Assembly: GCF_020921035.1 (NCBI RefSeq)
Contig: NC_063152.1
Coordinates: 4,197,001-4,261,000 of the forward strand
Direction of reading: 5' to 3'
Origin: Rhodamnia argentea
Lineage: Eukaryota > Streptophyta > Magnoliopsida > Myrtales > Myrtaceae
DNA: 64,000 bases
Part shown: positions 22,401 through 34,379 of the stretch, in pieces
Numbering within the stretch: position 1 is the first letter of the stretch
Layout: every line of letters starts with the position of its first letter
Notes under the pieces: generated by a model
The model's database searches: none
The model's input: the letters and a program-made list of their open reading frames with translations, nothing else
What the model was told of the DNA's origin: nothing
Made by a program: the position numbers and the translations under genes

Positions 22401-25127
22401 GACATCCAACATAGTCATCACCTCTCCTTGCATGAGGCAACTCACCACAGACCTTTATCTACTATATTACATACGTTTTCCATAAGAACACAGTCATCCC
22501 TATGGATAACAAGAAGTACCTCAACGAAATAGTCCTTGAACAGCATAGATTTATCACCATTTCACTTAAAGGGCAAAAATGAAAGGAGAGAAGAGAACAA
22601 GAAAGCCATCATAAGAAGGTTTAAAATGCAAGGACAACATTCAGAAGGGGCGAGGATTCAATAGCAGAGGAACAAATTGTTAACTTCTATGTTTCCAACA
22701 AATAAGTGTCCAAATGTCACCATGTGTTCATACTTGAGACTATTTAGAGGACATGTAGAGTGAATTATGATACCTTTGATAGTCGACGAAGAAGTTGATT
22801 GCATGTTCTCAACATGACGAGTTTTCCACGAGCAAAGAGCTCTTGCTGTGTCGTATTGAAACGATTGATCGTTAGAGATGCAGAAAAGGTCAAAAGGTAA
22901 TCCAAAAGTTAATTCAAGAAAAAGAACACTTACCTTCCCTAATATATCCTGTTTACTCTCAATATAACCAAATATATCTTTGCAGTTCCTCATTGTGGAC
23001 ATTTCCGTCAAGTCTTCTAGCAGTTGAAATATCATACCACCCTCAATATGCTCTTTCTCACAAAGATAGAGCACAATGTCTAGAAAACACCGGAAAGACA
23101 GAGAGTCAAGAAAAGAAAAGGCAAGAATGTCCCTCCAGTTCTGGCTGCATGGATGCACACCCAGACTGAGCGATAAAATTGTGAAACCAGAAGAATTCTA
23201 AGAAAGACTAAGTTGTGGTTGTCCTGCTTAAAGGCTAGCAAGACTAAAATCGCCATCATCTAAACAACAAAGACAGAACAGAAGAAACTGGGTTCATCCC
23301 AAACAATTCAAACAAAAGAATCCAGCACATAACATTGGAAAGAGAACCTGCATAAGAAAACAGTGGACCAACAAAATATCTGGTGCAACATCATTTTCAT
23401 CATCCTCATGGCTCCAGCTGAACTATCAACAATGATATTTGCACAGCAAACTCAAGCCCTATAGAAATACCTATCACAAGTGATGGAGGGAAAATTTCCA
23501 ACTTCTAGAAGAGCATGCTTGCTTTTATAATTTCCAATTTATACCGGAAGATAATAAGAATTCCATCTCATTAACACAGTTAAAGTCGCCTAATAGCTTT
23601 CAAAGCTTTTATGATATTCAACTACAACCCAACCAAGAAGGTACCCTTGAAGAGTCAATACAACAGGCTAAGGTTTGACCTTAGACTTCTTCACTATTCA
23701 GCCGAACTTTACTTGAGCTTGCATCATATTAACCCCTCGGGCCTTGGTTTAATCAGCTATTCTTTTTTACACTTTCCTTTTATACAATTCGCTCAATTCA
23801 GTGATATTCTCATTTGACCATATTCTCTATGCTACGAAATTCATGAAATCTCCAGTACAACAGATGCTAATCAATAACCCTACAAAGACGACTGACCACC
23901 AGATTACAACATGCAAATGGAACTATGAAGCTTAATTTAACAAACCTCGAAACTTAGACAAAATTTTAGAACGAATTATCCTCTAATTACCAAGAAGTCG
24001 GGGAATATGTCCTTGAGCTATTTCACTGTCATCAACTGATTGCCCGTGCTGCATAATCGGCTCTCCTGATTGTACAGCAGCTGCCTGTCAATTAAACCAA
24101 AATAGATGTCCCGTCATTCAAGAGTAAGTGGCTTTGAAGAGCGAAAACTGGTAAACTATCTCAACTACTTAGATAGCATGTAACGACTTTAAAATTCCAT
24201 CCCAAACCTCTGGATACAAGCTATATATGATAGCATGTGTTTGAAATAGTGTTGCAAAAGAAACCAACAAACAAGCAGCAGAAGTTCAGCCATACCACCA
24301 GTTCCTGAAGCAATGCCCGAAGAATATTTTCGAGCAGCTGATTCTCATCTTGCGCCAATTTTGTTTGTTTCTGTCCACACAATACTCAGGCTCAGAAACT
24401 GAGGGAAAATCAGATCCTTGATAAATGCAGGTGTGAGGTAAGATCAGAAAAAGGATTTCTACACTCAATCATTTCAAATTCAAACACATTTGTCATGATA
24501 AAGTATCACCAGGCAACAGGCATGTTCGAGACATCCATAAGAGCACAAGTTTTCATTAACTTGTGCTCGAAATACAGAACCACATAACTTGTAAAGACAC
24601 TCGAAAGAAATGTAATAAACGGCGAGGAAGCAACAAACACCGTGCCTGGGGCATGTCAGCTGGTAAGATCATTCGGCTACGGATCATGAAGAAGGAGAAT
24701 CCAGTTCGAGAACAAGTGAAGTACCTGAGGTTTTATAACTTCTTGAACTGTCGAAAGAGCAAAATTCTCAGGTGGTCCAGGCTCAAGGATGGCCCTTTTA
24801 AACACTTCCTGGATAATGAAGACAAACCCAGTTCAAGGTAAGCAATTTAACCAGCAAAACACTTTAGTTTACGTGCACGTTCTTAAGAAATTGCATCTAG
24901 CTTTATTCAAGAGGAAACTCCGGGGCAAATGAACATTGATAGATGTCATCTCTCCACAACCATCATCCCTTCGAAATGCAAGCTTCTGTCAAGTTCGAGT
25001 TGCAACTTCTAGAATTCAAATCATTCGATACAGCGTTAGCAACTGACTGATTGCAGTTTCGAAGCACGAAGTAGAAAAGGAAAATCAAAATCCCCTCATC
25101 CGATCGTAAGCATAAAGTATCAACCAT
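16403..25127 (-). CDS. THO1: THO complex subunit 1 (THO1/HPR1), 614 aa, 21 coding exons
   Basis: THO1/HPR1 is a core subunit of the nuclear THO/TREX complex that couples transcription with mRNA processing and export; in plants it also affects small-RNA and stress responses. Coding exons: 25125-25127, 24725-24808, 24296-24370, 23991-24084, 22934-23079, 22774-22845, 21855-21927, 21695-21760, 21557-21603, 20613-20684, 20373-20498, 20218-20283, 20096-20137, 19856-19972, 19669-19751, 19459-19525, 17936-18007, 17745-17795, 17563-17622, 17322-17471, 16403-16681. All have GT-AG borders and the phases join into 615 codons. Recognisable stretches: GPPENFALSTVQEVIKPQ, GGMIFQLLEDLTEMSTM, IESKQDILGKQELFARGKL, ILMFLAHFFPLSERS, SFRRHILVQCLILFDYL, EHILEREKNWVWWKRDGCPP, GIEGVVPLELLPSDIRSKYQ. 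The C terminus is a Glu/Asp-rich tail with an (EA)n run. Exon 1 contributes only the ATG. Length fits Arabidopsis THO1 (about 600 aa). No lesion seen. Confidence 0.93.
18541..18605. mobile_element. Short A-tailed insertion with 15 bp direct repeats, in a THO1 intron
   Basis: aaaagctacgagact is present identically at 18541-18555 and 18591-18605. Between them are 35 bp ending CCTTACC-A(n). It sits in the 1.45 kb intron 18008-19458. The perfect repeats suggest a relatively recent event. Confidence 0.6.
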
Positions 25128-26265
25128 TTTAGTCAAAGTCACTGCCGTCGCTGCAGAAGCTCCACCAGTGGCCGTCGTCGGGCGGAGGAAGAGACCAAGC
25201 TTCTTCGATGAAAAACGAAGTAGACGACGAAGAAGAGAGACTTCTCCAGGTTCGCCGTTTGCCCTAACCGCGAACCGGAAGAGAGGGAGTATCGTTCTCA
25301 GACCACCTGGAAGCGGAAGCAAGAAGAAAAGGGGGAAATTACAAAAGTAGTCCCTGTATTATCACCTAATTCCGTTTTGGTCACTGTAGTTAGTGTAGTA
25401 TTCCCCGGTGGCAAATTCAGGACAAATTCGTTTTCTCCGGCCAAAAGGGCAACGGGAAAATGTGACTTGGACGACGGAGATGCTGAGTCAGCAACGAAGT
25501 GTCATAGAAATGCTGACTGGGCCTTCTTTCTTAATTTGTATTTACGGTCCACATTTCTTCCAAGCTAATTTTCATGTTATAAAAAATTTCAAAATCAGTA
25601 TACCCTTGACAAAAAATCTTAAGATAAAACTGAGGCCAAAATTAGAGATTTTTAGAATATTTCCCACTCAATTCATTTTCTTCGGATATGGCTTTTTCAG
25701 AATGGCATCGCCGATGAGACTCGCTTATGTTAGATTTTCACGTTAGATCAACTTCATAGGTCGACCATCCGAGCTGTGTTTCCACGCCAAATATTTAACA
25801 AAGATCTTGGACGGAAGTTGACGGTCGGTAGATTTATCACGAATGTGCCGGTTTGAGATTTTTTTATGCTATCAAAATTAGTTCGAGATAAAAGCGGCAC
25901 GGAAATTTCAGTTTATCCTTGACAGTATTAACCCCAAAATTAAAAAAAAAAAAAGATATACAAACCGTATAGTAGCTCTATCTCAATGATTAGCATTTCT
26001 TTCATACCGTCTTAATTCTTGATACCATCACATCCTGCATACTATTTATTTTTGCAGCACCTAATTGTGAAATGCATTATACTTAATATTAACAATTAGA
26101 AATACAATTTCTTTTGATTACACGAATAACTTTTTTATCAATCGAAAGGTTAAAACTTTTATTTTGATGGTTATTATAAAATCAGATACACCGCTTGCAT
26201 GAAGTTACTTTTACCTAACATGAAAAAAGTTACCGAAAACGGTAAGAAGTTGGGTGATATATATA
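25128..26265. promoter_or_regulatory. Divergent promoter region of THO1 and the EAR-motif gene
   Basis: THO1 is read leftward from 25127 and the next gene rightward from 27013. The part next to THO1 (25128-25350) is CT-rich on its sense strand, as in plant 5' leaders. The rest is AT-rich without recognised repeats. Confidence 0.4.
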
Positions 26266-26269
26266 ATTA

Positions 26270-26600
26270 GGGCGGACATGGTAACACTTCTCTATGAGAA
26301 ATTAACTTCTGATCATAAGTTGATTTTTTTATTTCTCCTCAAAAGTAAAAGGTGATTTTTCTATTTTGCTCCAGATTGACTTCTGATAAAAAAAAATTTA
26401 TTTAATAACGGTTGAAATTTTCTACTTTTAAAATATCATTAACAAAATCTTCGGCGGCAATGGTCGACGGGCGGTGGTGGTTGGTGGTGGTGGCAATCAA
26501 ACGGATTTCTACTTCGATCAGATTTTTATCAAACGTATTTCTCTACCGGATGGACTTCTAACAGAGAAATGAAAATTTTGAAGTGTTTTCATGTGGACCC
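26270..26600. mobile_element. Tourist-like MITE, 331 bp
   Basis: The terminal inverted repeats are GGGCGGACATGGTAACACTTC and GGGTCCACATGAAAACACTTC (right end, reverse complement), matching at 16 of 21 positions. It is flanked by TTA on both sides (26267-26269 and 26601-26603). Sub-terminal 'acggttgaaattttctactttt' sequence matches the reverse complement of part of 6241-6747, so the two belong to one family. It lies about 100 bp upstream of the TATA box of the 27013 gene. Confidence 0.75.
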
Positions 26601-26700
26601 TTACTTGATATGCAACGACGCATTAGGAAGCGTCAACATGTCGTGTCTCGTTCACCAATTTGAACTCGCTACCTAATTAACGGCCGCGATTTTCCAAACA

Positions 26701-26707
26701 TATAAAG
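26701..26707 (+). promoter_or_regulatory. Putative TATA box of the 27013 gene
   Basis: TATAAAG is about 310 bp upstream of the ATG. The implied leader contains a (GA)n run at 26848-26868, common in plant 5' UTRs. Confidence 0.35.
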
Positions 26708-26847
26708 TCGAGATGGTCAGCCTTTTCTGCGGCCGGGATTCATCCGTAGTGTACATGCGAGCTAGGGCACGCTCCAGTGGATCCTCGTCCTCGCTTGAAG
26801 TTGAAGAAAGAGGAAGATAGAGGGAGAAAAGAGACGCGTTTCCCTGT

Positions 26848-26868
26848 AGAGAGAGAGAGAGAGAGAGA
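26848..26868 (+). repeat. (GA)n microsatellite in the 5' leader
   Basis: Uninterrupted AG/GA dinucleotide run of 21 bp between the putative TATA box and the ATG of the 27013 gene. Confidence 0.8.
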
Positions 26869-27012
26869 CGCCGAAAACAGACGAAATCCATTCATTCACA
26901 CGGCGAGAACAGAGCGAACTCCTACAACTCTTCACATTCTCCGCACCAAAATCCTCCTCGGAGCCTCGCGGATCGGGCCGCCGCCGAGCCGAACTCGATC
27001 CGCCACCGGTCC

Positions 27013-30000
27013 ATGGAGGGAGTCGGGGCGCGACTTGGCCGGTCCTCCACTCGGTACGGCCCCGCCACGGTCTTCACCGGCCCGGTGAGGAAGTGGAAGA
27101 AGAAGTGGGTCCACGTCCCCCCGTCCAACGCCGCCGCTTCGAACAGCAACAGCAGCGCCGTCAACAGCGGCCACGGTCTGAACGGCTCCACGGCTGCTGC
27201 GGCGGCGGCGGCGAACGGCAACAACGCCTCGCATCTGATTCTGTACAAGTGGACTCCGATTACGCAGAGCGGTAATACCAATGGCGGCGGCAACAACAAT
27301 AACATTAGGAGCAACGGTGTTGATAAGAGCTCTGTGAACAGCGACGCTGCTGCGGAGGAGCCGCCGCGGCGTAAATTCAAGTACATTCCGGTATGGCTGC
27401 GGTAGATCGCTGCATAAGTGTTGTGTTGTTGTTCAGTACTTTCGCGCGTTTGATTTTCTGTGATAGATTACAAATAAGCTTTGTAGACGGTAGATAGAAA
27501 ATTTGGCATGCCTTCATGTTGCTGCATTTGTTTTGTAAATGAGTTACACATAAGAATTTCAAATGAGAATCGCGAGACATCTTCCGTCAAAATTAGCTAA
27601 AGATAAGAAATTGCGTATTTATGCTCCTAGACAAGGTGGACATGTGTCTTTTCCGTGGGCAATCAATCTTAAATTTTACCTCTTCCTTTTAGGATTTACA
27701 TCTGTGTTACTTGATGAGATTGTCCCTAATGTAAAACTAGTTGGAACAATGCATTTTGTTCTCTTGGATTTGATTGTTCGAGCAGTGGTTGACAATAAAT
27801 GTTTTTTAAGTTCTGTGATGAGGTCCTATCATCATACTTGAGTTTGCTGGAAATATCGGTTTAGATTAATGATGGGTTGATAATGAACGAAATGCGAATT
27901 CATGTTGACTTGATGTGTTTATGGTTAACGTTCAGATGTAGACTGGCAAAAAACACAGCGATACATGAGTCTGTGCCCTTATTGTTGTTCTGGGGACCAA
28001 AGAAAAATGTCATGATATAGGCTAGACGAGGAAAGATCGAGGCGTTGGATGTAGCACAAGTAATAAATTAGGCATCCTTAGGCAAAGTGATGTTTCAGAT
28101 CAAACCAAACCATTAACATTCAGTGTTCTAAAGAAACAGTTGTACTAGTGACGTCAAAGCTTGAAAGTTATGTGTAGGCAATGTCAAAGAAAGTAGAGAA
28201 ACTTCCAGCTTTTTCTGTGGAGAAAGCAAGATGTTTGAGTTATGTGGAATATGCTGGTCTCACTATAATGACAATAATATTTACGATGATGAGCACATTG
28301 GGTCTCATTTTTCTGCTTCCGTGTTCATTTTTCAAATTTTCTTGGAATGGTCAGGACAGGTGACTTTGATGTCTGATTATGCTCTATTTTCTCTATTTTT
28401 TTACTGGTAACATGATACTGCTGGTTTTACTTGATTTATAATTTTTTTTAGCAATTTCATGCTTATATGTGTGTGAAACTGGGTGCTGTCGGATGGATGT
28501 CATGCAATGGTTGTATACTTCCAAGGAACTTCTAGTAGTGATTAGTAATCCTGGAGCACTTGGACACGTGATCCTTTTCGGACGGTTATGGTATGGAAAC
28601 ATCATGATTCCAGAGATTGTTGACATCATATACTGATTGAACCAGAAAGAAAAGCATACAGAACAGAAACTCCTCACCAAAAGTCAAAATTTCGGTAGAT
28701 AGGGATCTCAGCATACATTATAGACACTCCTCACCAAAAATCAAAATTTTGGTAGATGGGGGTCTCAACATTCATTATAGCCGCTCCTCACAAGAAATCA
28801 AAATTTCAGTAGATAGGGATCTCGTAAAGCTTCCAGCCTCATGGGTCTGGTTATGTGTCTGACTGGTTGCCTCAAAAGGACAGTAATGAGCATATCTCAC
28901 CAAATTATTGTAGCAGTTATATCGAAGAAGAGTCATGAGTTGTTATTGAAGAATGATTTGTATCAATCAATACCTCTCCTTATGTTCCTTTTGTGGGAAC
29001 TTTCATCTACATGGATATCTGATACCCTTGATAGAGTTCAATAAGCCATTTTTTTGCATAGAGCTAGTGCGCAATTGGCAATAAATCAGTTAGAGCCCGC
29101 AATTACACCAATTGTGGGTGAAGCAGCCTGAGATTTATATTATTCAACCATTGTCTTTTTACCAGATGTTGATTGAGTAGATAAGATTTACATGATTATA
29201 ATTGATTTCATGTAGTCCATTTCCTTTTCCTTAGACAATAAAAACGAACTGGATATTATCTCCAGGGAAGCGAAGAAGGACTCACCATTTTGTCGACATA
29301 ATTTTCTGCAATTAAATTAGTTGACCATCAAGGCATGGGGGCAACTTACTGCGCTGAGTTGGTTGACTGCCAATCTTCTGCTAGTCAACCACATAGCCCT
29401 TGCTCCATGGACCATTGGAACTTATAGTTTCTCCAATAACAATCAAAGTTTCTCAACCAACACCACTAAAACCCCTTCATACTGCTTGTCAGTTAAAATT
29501 TAAAATGCATTTGTAGGAATGTCAGACCTAATTTACCAAGTGGAATGATACCAAATATGAAGAGTCCGTTGACAAAGAAATGTAAAGAAAGAGGTGACAG
29601 GGTAGAGCCATATTGCTGCAATGAGTGAAAGTACCTTCGGGCTTCCCATATTATAAATAGTAGTCAGTATTGTGAATGGGAACGATTGAACCCAATGTGA
29701 TCGTTTTCTCTTGTTTCGACTGTCATTGCCTGCACTCAATCATCCTTAATAGGCTGCAAGTCCAACCTAAGTTCCTCATTTGATGAAACATAACTTTTGG
29801 CAACCGTAGTTAGATAGAATGAAATTTAGCAATTGATTTGAAATTAGGTGGTAAGTTGAGTGGCCAGAATGCATCTTATCCACTTTTTCTTATTTATCTT
29901 AACAATGGATAATAGAATGAAAAAGAGATTAGCTATTTTATTTGTGACCTTGGGTGTGCATGAGATTTTTTATGTGCGAGTTTTCGATGGTCCTTGCTTT

Positions 30001-31163
30001 CGAGTGCGGTGGCATAATAGAAGTCCTATTGCCAACCCCGCTTAGTGGGATAAGAAGTTTCTCTTTTGTTGTTATTATTGGAGTTTGTTTTTTGTGAAGG
30101 ACATGATTGATGAGTGTAACAAGGCATGAGATTTGATGAGAAACTAGTGAGACCACTGACTTGCTGGGCACATTTTTACCATTTGAGTGATTTTAACTCA
30201 TTACAAGAGATACTGATTTTGAACATCTAATTTTCCATTTTCAAAACTGAGCCTTTTCCAGGGCAATGAAGATGCTCTTTAATTTTTCCTGGTAAAGAAT
30301 TGGGAGGCATCTTAGCACAATTCATGCTTCAAAAACCATGCAGAAGCTGGTTTTAATCACTGTAATGGAGCTGTCTCTGTGAAAACCAATTTTCTGGAAA
30401 TTATTTATTGTGCTTGTGTTGTGGGTTTGCGTGTGGATGATTTTATCTTCTTTTGTCAAGTCAGATTGCTTTACTAGAAGAAGAGAAAGATGAGGATGTA
30501 GAAATCAATGCTGCAGAAAATGTTGACGATGAAGAGAAGCCAAGTGAAAACGATCTTAGTTCAGTTGAACCGAACAACAAAAATGGTGGTTCTGATGAAA
30601 AACCAGACATCAATAATTTACCAATGGAAGTGAGTGAGGTAACATGTTATGACTATCTTGTTTTTGTTTCTTTTTACTATCTTCTTGGTTTATCCTTTAA
30701 AGGACTAATTTCAGGAAGGATAGACTTCATCTGGAAGCTTCATGTCAGTTTGTAACTTGTATTTTTCTGCTTGATCAAGCAAAATTATTTGTTTCACAAA
30801 TTTCTTTGTAATTCTCCTAGGACTGAGTTCAATGTGTGCCAAGAGAAAAAGAAAGAGTCGCGTCAGTCAGTCTAGGCTTCCTTGTCAGGTTCTTGGATTC
30901 TATGCAGTGACCTAAACCCATAAACATATGCGTGGTCAGTTTTTCCTTCCTGGTCACACAACAGCCATCTGTGCGGACTAATATCATGCTTCGTCTTTAG
31001 TAGAATCAAAAGTTTGCGTACATATTTAATACAATATAAACATGTGTGTTCCCTTTATGCCTCTCAGGATGATAGCAAAGGGGTAAGGCAAGATCTGAAT
31101 GAAAGCACTCTGGATTTGAGTTTGAGTTTCAAGGCAGGTGACGGGAACCATGATGTGGAATGA
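27013..31163 (+). CDS. Uncharacterised plant nuclear-type protein with C-terminal EAR motif, 212 aa, three exons
   Basis: Exons 27013-27390, 30465-30629 and 31068-31163; all junctions are phase 0 with GT-AG borders, and the first intron is 3.07 kb. The N terminus GRSSTRYGPATVFTGPVRKW followed by KKKWVHVPPS is a conserved plant signature that I know only from uncharacterised proteins. Next come Ala/Asn-rich low complexity (about 38-80), HLILYKWTPI, and a basic PPRRKFKYIPIALLEEEK segment. The C terminus DLNESTLDLSLSF contains LDLSL (196-200), an LxLxL-type EAR repression motif that recruits TOPLESS-family corepressors, directly after a DLN triplet. A role in transcriptional repression is inferred from this motif and the basic patches; no DNA-binding domain is visible. 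Confidence 0.8.
28670..28831. repeat. 57 bp minisatellite, 3 copies, in intron 1
   Basis: Units start at 28670, 28727 and 28784, each with 'ctcctcac' then 'tcaaaattt.ggtagat.gg' then 'tctc'. Units differ by a few substitutions. It lies within the first intron of the 27013 gene. Confidence 0.8.
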
Positions 31164-31169
31164 AAATAA

Positions 31170-32330
31170 GATGAAGTGGTGGATTGGCAGCTCAGGAAGA
31201 TGTGATACAAAATTACATCTACAGGTTTCGTCGATGCAAAGGGAGAAAGCAGAGGTTTCTTTCCTTTGCGGACCCAAGCAAGAGTCTACGGGACTTCCAT
31301 TTTTTCATGAGCTGTCAGCTTTCATCTCTGCCCTTTAACCCGAGTTATCCTGAGTTCTTGATCATTCTGGTCAGTACAAGGCGGGCGCTGTGCTTAATTT
31401 TAGTTGCTAAACATTGATTTGCATCTATTCTTTGAGTCTGGACTTGCTGGAGATGCTAACTTAAATGTTAGTGGAACGAGATACATAGTTAAACTCTTGA
31501 CACAATGATTCCTTTGCAGCATGTTTATTTTCAAGAGAAGCTTAAGGATCTTATCTCAAATGTGCAAAACAAGTTGGTTTTTTTTTTTTCCCCTCTGAAT
31601 ATAGGGCAATGCCAACTCACCGTCACTTGTCAATGTAAAACAGCGGCAAAAGTCGCAGTTGGCTGGAAATTAATGATTCAATTCGCCTGGATCTTAGTTT
31701 TTTGAAACCTTTGAAACTTGTGGTAGTTTTCCTTTTCCCCTTTTTCCTTTTCCTGTTGGCAGTCTTGGGTTTTGTTTCCTTCTTCAGACGCCTATACGAC
31801 AGTTGCAGAAACTTATGAGCAAAGCTTTAATGTTGGGGCTTTTCTCCATGGAATGATGAAGTTATGGTCATAATTCGTAGTTGGTGTTGATGAACTGGAC
31901 CCGCTTAAGTTTCCCTCCGGTCGAAGGATCCAATTGAATTGAGTTAGGATTGATTAATTGGAGATTGACCCTTTTGGAGTAAAGGGGGCCCATTGCTAAT
32001 AGTTTCATCCTTCAGATCTTCCCAGCTTGATTCCAACCACTTTATTTTCTTTTGTCTCTCTCTTCCATGTCTCAAATTTACATTATAAGCGGAGAGAGTA
32101 CGTCTTGCCATCCCAAACCGAATTGTTGATCTTCCGATGGGCAATGATTGTAGTAAGGCTGCCATACAAAATTTAGTTAGTAGGTGATGCAACATGCACT
32201 TGTCAGATACTGAACAAGACCGACTTGCTTAAATGGTCACTGTAATTAGGCCAGAAAAAAAATTAGTTTTGTCAAACAAACTGTTAAGTACCTAGCATTA
32301 CTCGAGCTCATAGTATAACTACCAATCGAA
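31170..32330. other. 3' flank of the EAR-motif gene
   Basis: Probably contains its 3' UTR. No coding sequence, inverted repeats or tandem repeats were recognised. Confidence 0.4.
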
Positions 32331-32338
32331 TTGCCTAC

Positions 32339-34369
32339 CTAAGAAGCACGGACACATCTAGGAGGTGGCCGCGTCGGTGTCGGCCACTAACACACTCCGA
32401 CACACGGTCAATGCGTGTCGGACATCGGACACCGGGTCAACGCCGGTGTGTTGTCAAGGACACGCCAGTCAGAGAGGAAGTCGAAGAGTTTGGCCATGAC
32501 CTGATTCCTCACGTGCTTCATCGGCCTCCCAACAGCTACTATGGTGGTGTGTGGAGTCGGTTCTCGCTGGGGAAAGCTTGAATCTGGAGGGCAAAGATCC
32601 GAGGGAGAGGGAGAGGAGGCCTGAGAGAGAGTGATACAGATGAGGGAGAGAGAGCAAAGAAGGAGAAGGGGAAAGCAACATACACTTGAAGAAACGAGAT
32701 CGAGAAGAATCGACTAGAGGCAAGGCCGACAGCAGAAGAATCGAGCGCAATCCAAAAGGGAGAAGACGAGATTGCACGGTGAAAAAGCGACGAGGAGGAA
32801 AAACCCATAAACCCTAATTTCAAGAGAAAGTGAGATTAAACCCAAAAAAAAAAAAAAATTGAGAGAGTAGAGGTGAGATTAGTGTTTTTAGGGCCTGCAT
32901 GATAACCATTTTAGTTCTCTGATTCTGTTCCCCGAAACATAAAAAAATGAGAATCCTATTTGATAATGTAAATTATTCTGATTCTAATTCTGTTCCCAAA
33001 ATCGGTTTTAGAGAATCATAATCAGGTTTTAGAGCAAAAACAAGAACCAAAAAAAAAAAAATTGGTTCTAGAAAAAAGAATCACTTTTGAGAATCACAAA
33101 ACAGAATGAAGTCACTTTTCTCTCAACCTAAAACAAAACACCGAGGTCTTATTTAAAAAAATAATAATAAGATAATAAAAAAATTGAAAAAAATTGGAAA
33201 ATTTCTAAAAATCACAAAAATTTAGAAAATCCCTAAAAATAGAAAAAGCTTATATTAGGCTAGTGTGACCTCTTTTTCATAAATTTGGCTATAAATTTCC
33301 TAGCTTTCATAAATTTCGTTCTTTTTCGGAAAAATCATAAGCACCTTTGAAATAAACCCGAGCCACATTTTTCTAAGCCCTTTGGGCTTCGTTAGGGTTT
33401 TATGATGCGATTCATTAATGTCATGATTCCTTGATTGTGCACTTGATTTCATTGACTATGATTTACGTAGGTTTATGTACTTTAGACTTAGTCTAATTTT
33501 AGAAAATTTTGGAAAAAGACAAAATAACCACCGTGAACATTTAGCAAGCTCTCGTTCTTAAGTTTGGATGAATTAAGACTAAGATTTGATTTTCTTGAAC
33601 AAAAAACGCACACTAATTCAAGATGGTGTAGCGCAATTTCCTTGCAAAAACGAAGGTGTCGCTCGTGTCGGTTATCTGGCGGCTTAAAAAAGTTGGATGA
33701 AACCTCACAATAAATGGCGAAAATGGCTTGTGATGATTCTTGATATTTATTTTTACATTTTAATATGCAATATATTATATAAGAGAATCAATATGAATTA
33801 TTCTTCGATTAATTCGAAATGTATGATGAAATTTCACAAAGTAACTATATAATTATTTGATTTAAATGACAAAAATTGGGAAGAACAAGTGTTCTCGAGA
33901 ACAGAAATTATGTGCATTAACCAAACATGTTTTCGTTCCAAGAACAAAAATTTTATACGATTACTAAATGCGTTCTGATTCTCCAAAATGCATCCAGAGA
34001 ACGAGAATCGGAAAAAGTAATTTTAATCGAATCACTTTTCGGATCGGAATGTTTGCCATGCAGACCCTTAGTCTTTCCATAAAATTAGTGGGGCCCATTT
34101 GCAATTTGATTTTCTTTTTATTTTATTAGTTTTTAGTCTAGAATGCTGACTTTTGGGATTAAATTTTAGTGGTGAGTTTTTTTATAAGAGCTCTTTTTAT
34201 AAATTTTTTATTTTTACAAAAAAGTTTATTGAAATAATAATTTATCTCATATATATATGAATATATTTAATATACAATGTGCCCCAACATGTCGAAATTC
34301 TTTAACTTTTAGAAATAATGTGTTGGCGTGTCGTATCGCGTGTCGCGTGTCGGTGTCAATGCTACTTAG
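32339..34369. mobile_element. hAT-like non-autonomous element with 8 bp target duplication, interrupted by a Tourist-like element
   Basis: The left end CTAAGAAGCACGGACACAT and the right end (reverse complement) CTAAGTAGCATTGACACCG form imperfect terminal inverted repeats. Flanks are TTGCCTAC (32331-32338) and TTGCTTAC (34370-34377), an 8 bp duplication with one change, as made by hAT transposases. Without the nested element the length is about 850 bp. The interior 32460-32880 looks unlike the ends: on the minus strand it resembles a plant gene leader (AAACCCTAA telo-box at 32809-32817, CT-rich tracts), so gene-fragment capture is possible. No transposase is encoded. Confidence 0.65.
32891..34067. 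mobile_element. Tourist-like element (PIF/Harbinger type), 1,177 bp, nested
   Basis: The ends are GGGCCTGCATGATAACCATT and, reverse complemented, GGGTCTGCATGGCAAACATT (16 of 20 match). TTA is present on both sides (32888-32890 and 34068-34070). The sub-terminal regions carry 'gattctgttcccc'-type sequence that is inverted near the right end ('cgttctgattctcc'). The interior is AT-rich and non-coding. Nested in the hAT-like element 32339-34369, so it inserted later. Confidence 0.75.
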
Positions 34370-34379
34370 TTGCTTACAA

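Noticed and set aside
24963-25322. Minus-strand 119-codon frame upstream of THO1
   Set aside because: It lies over the THO1 leader, start codon and first intron in a different frame; the spliced ATG at 25127 explains the region.
28670-28831. Regularly spaced repeats considered as CRISPR-like
   Set aside because: The units are contiguous tandem repeats without unique spacers, inside a plant intron.
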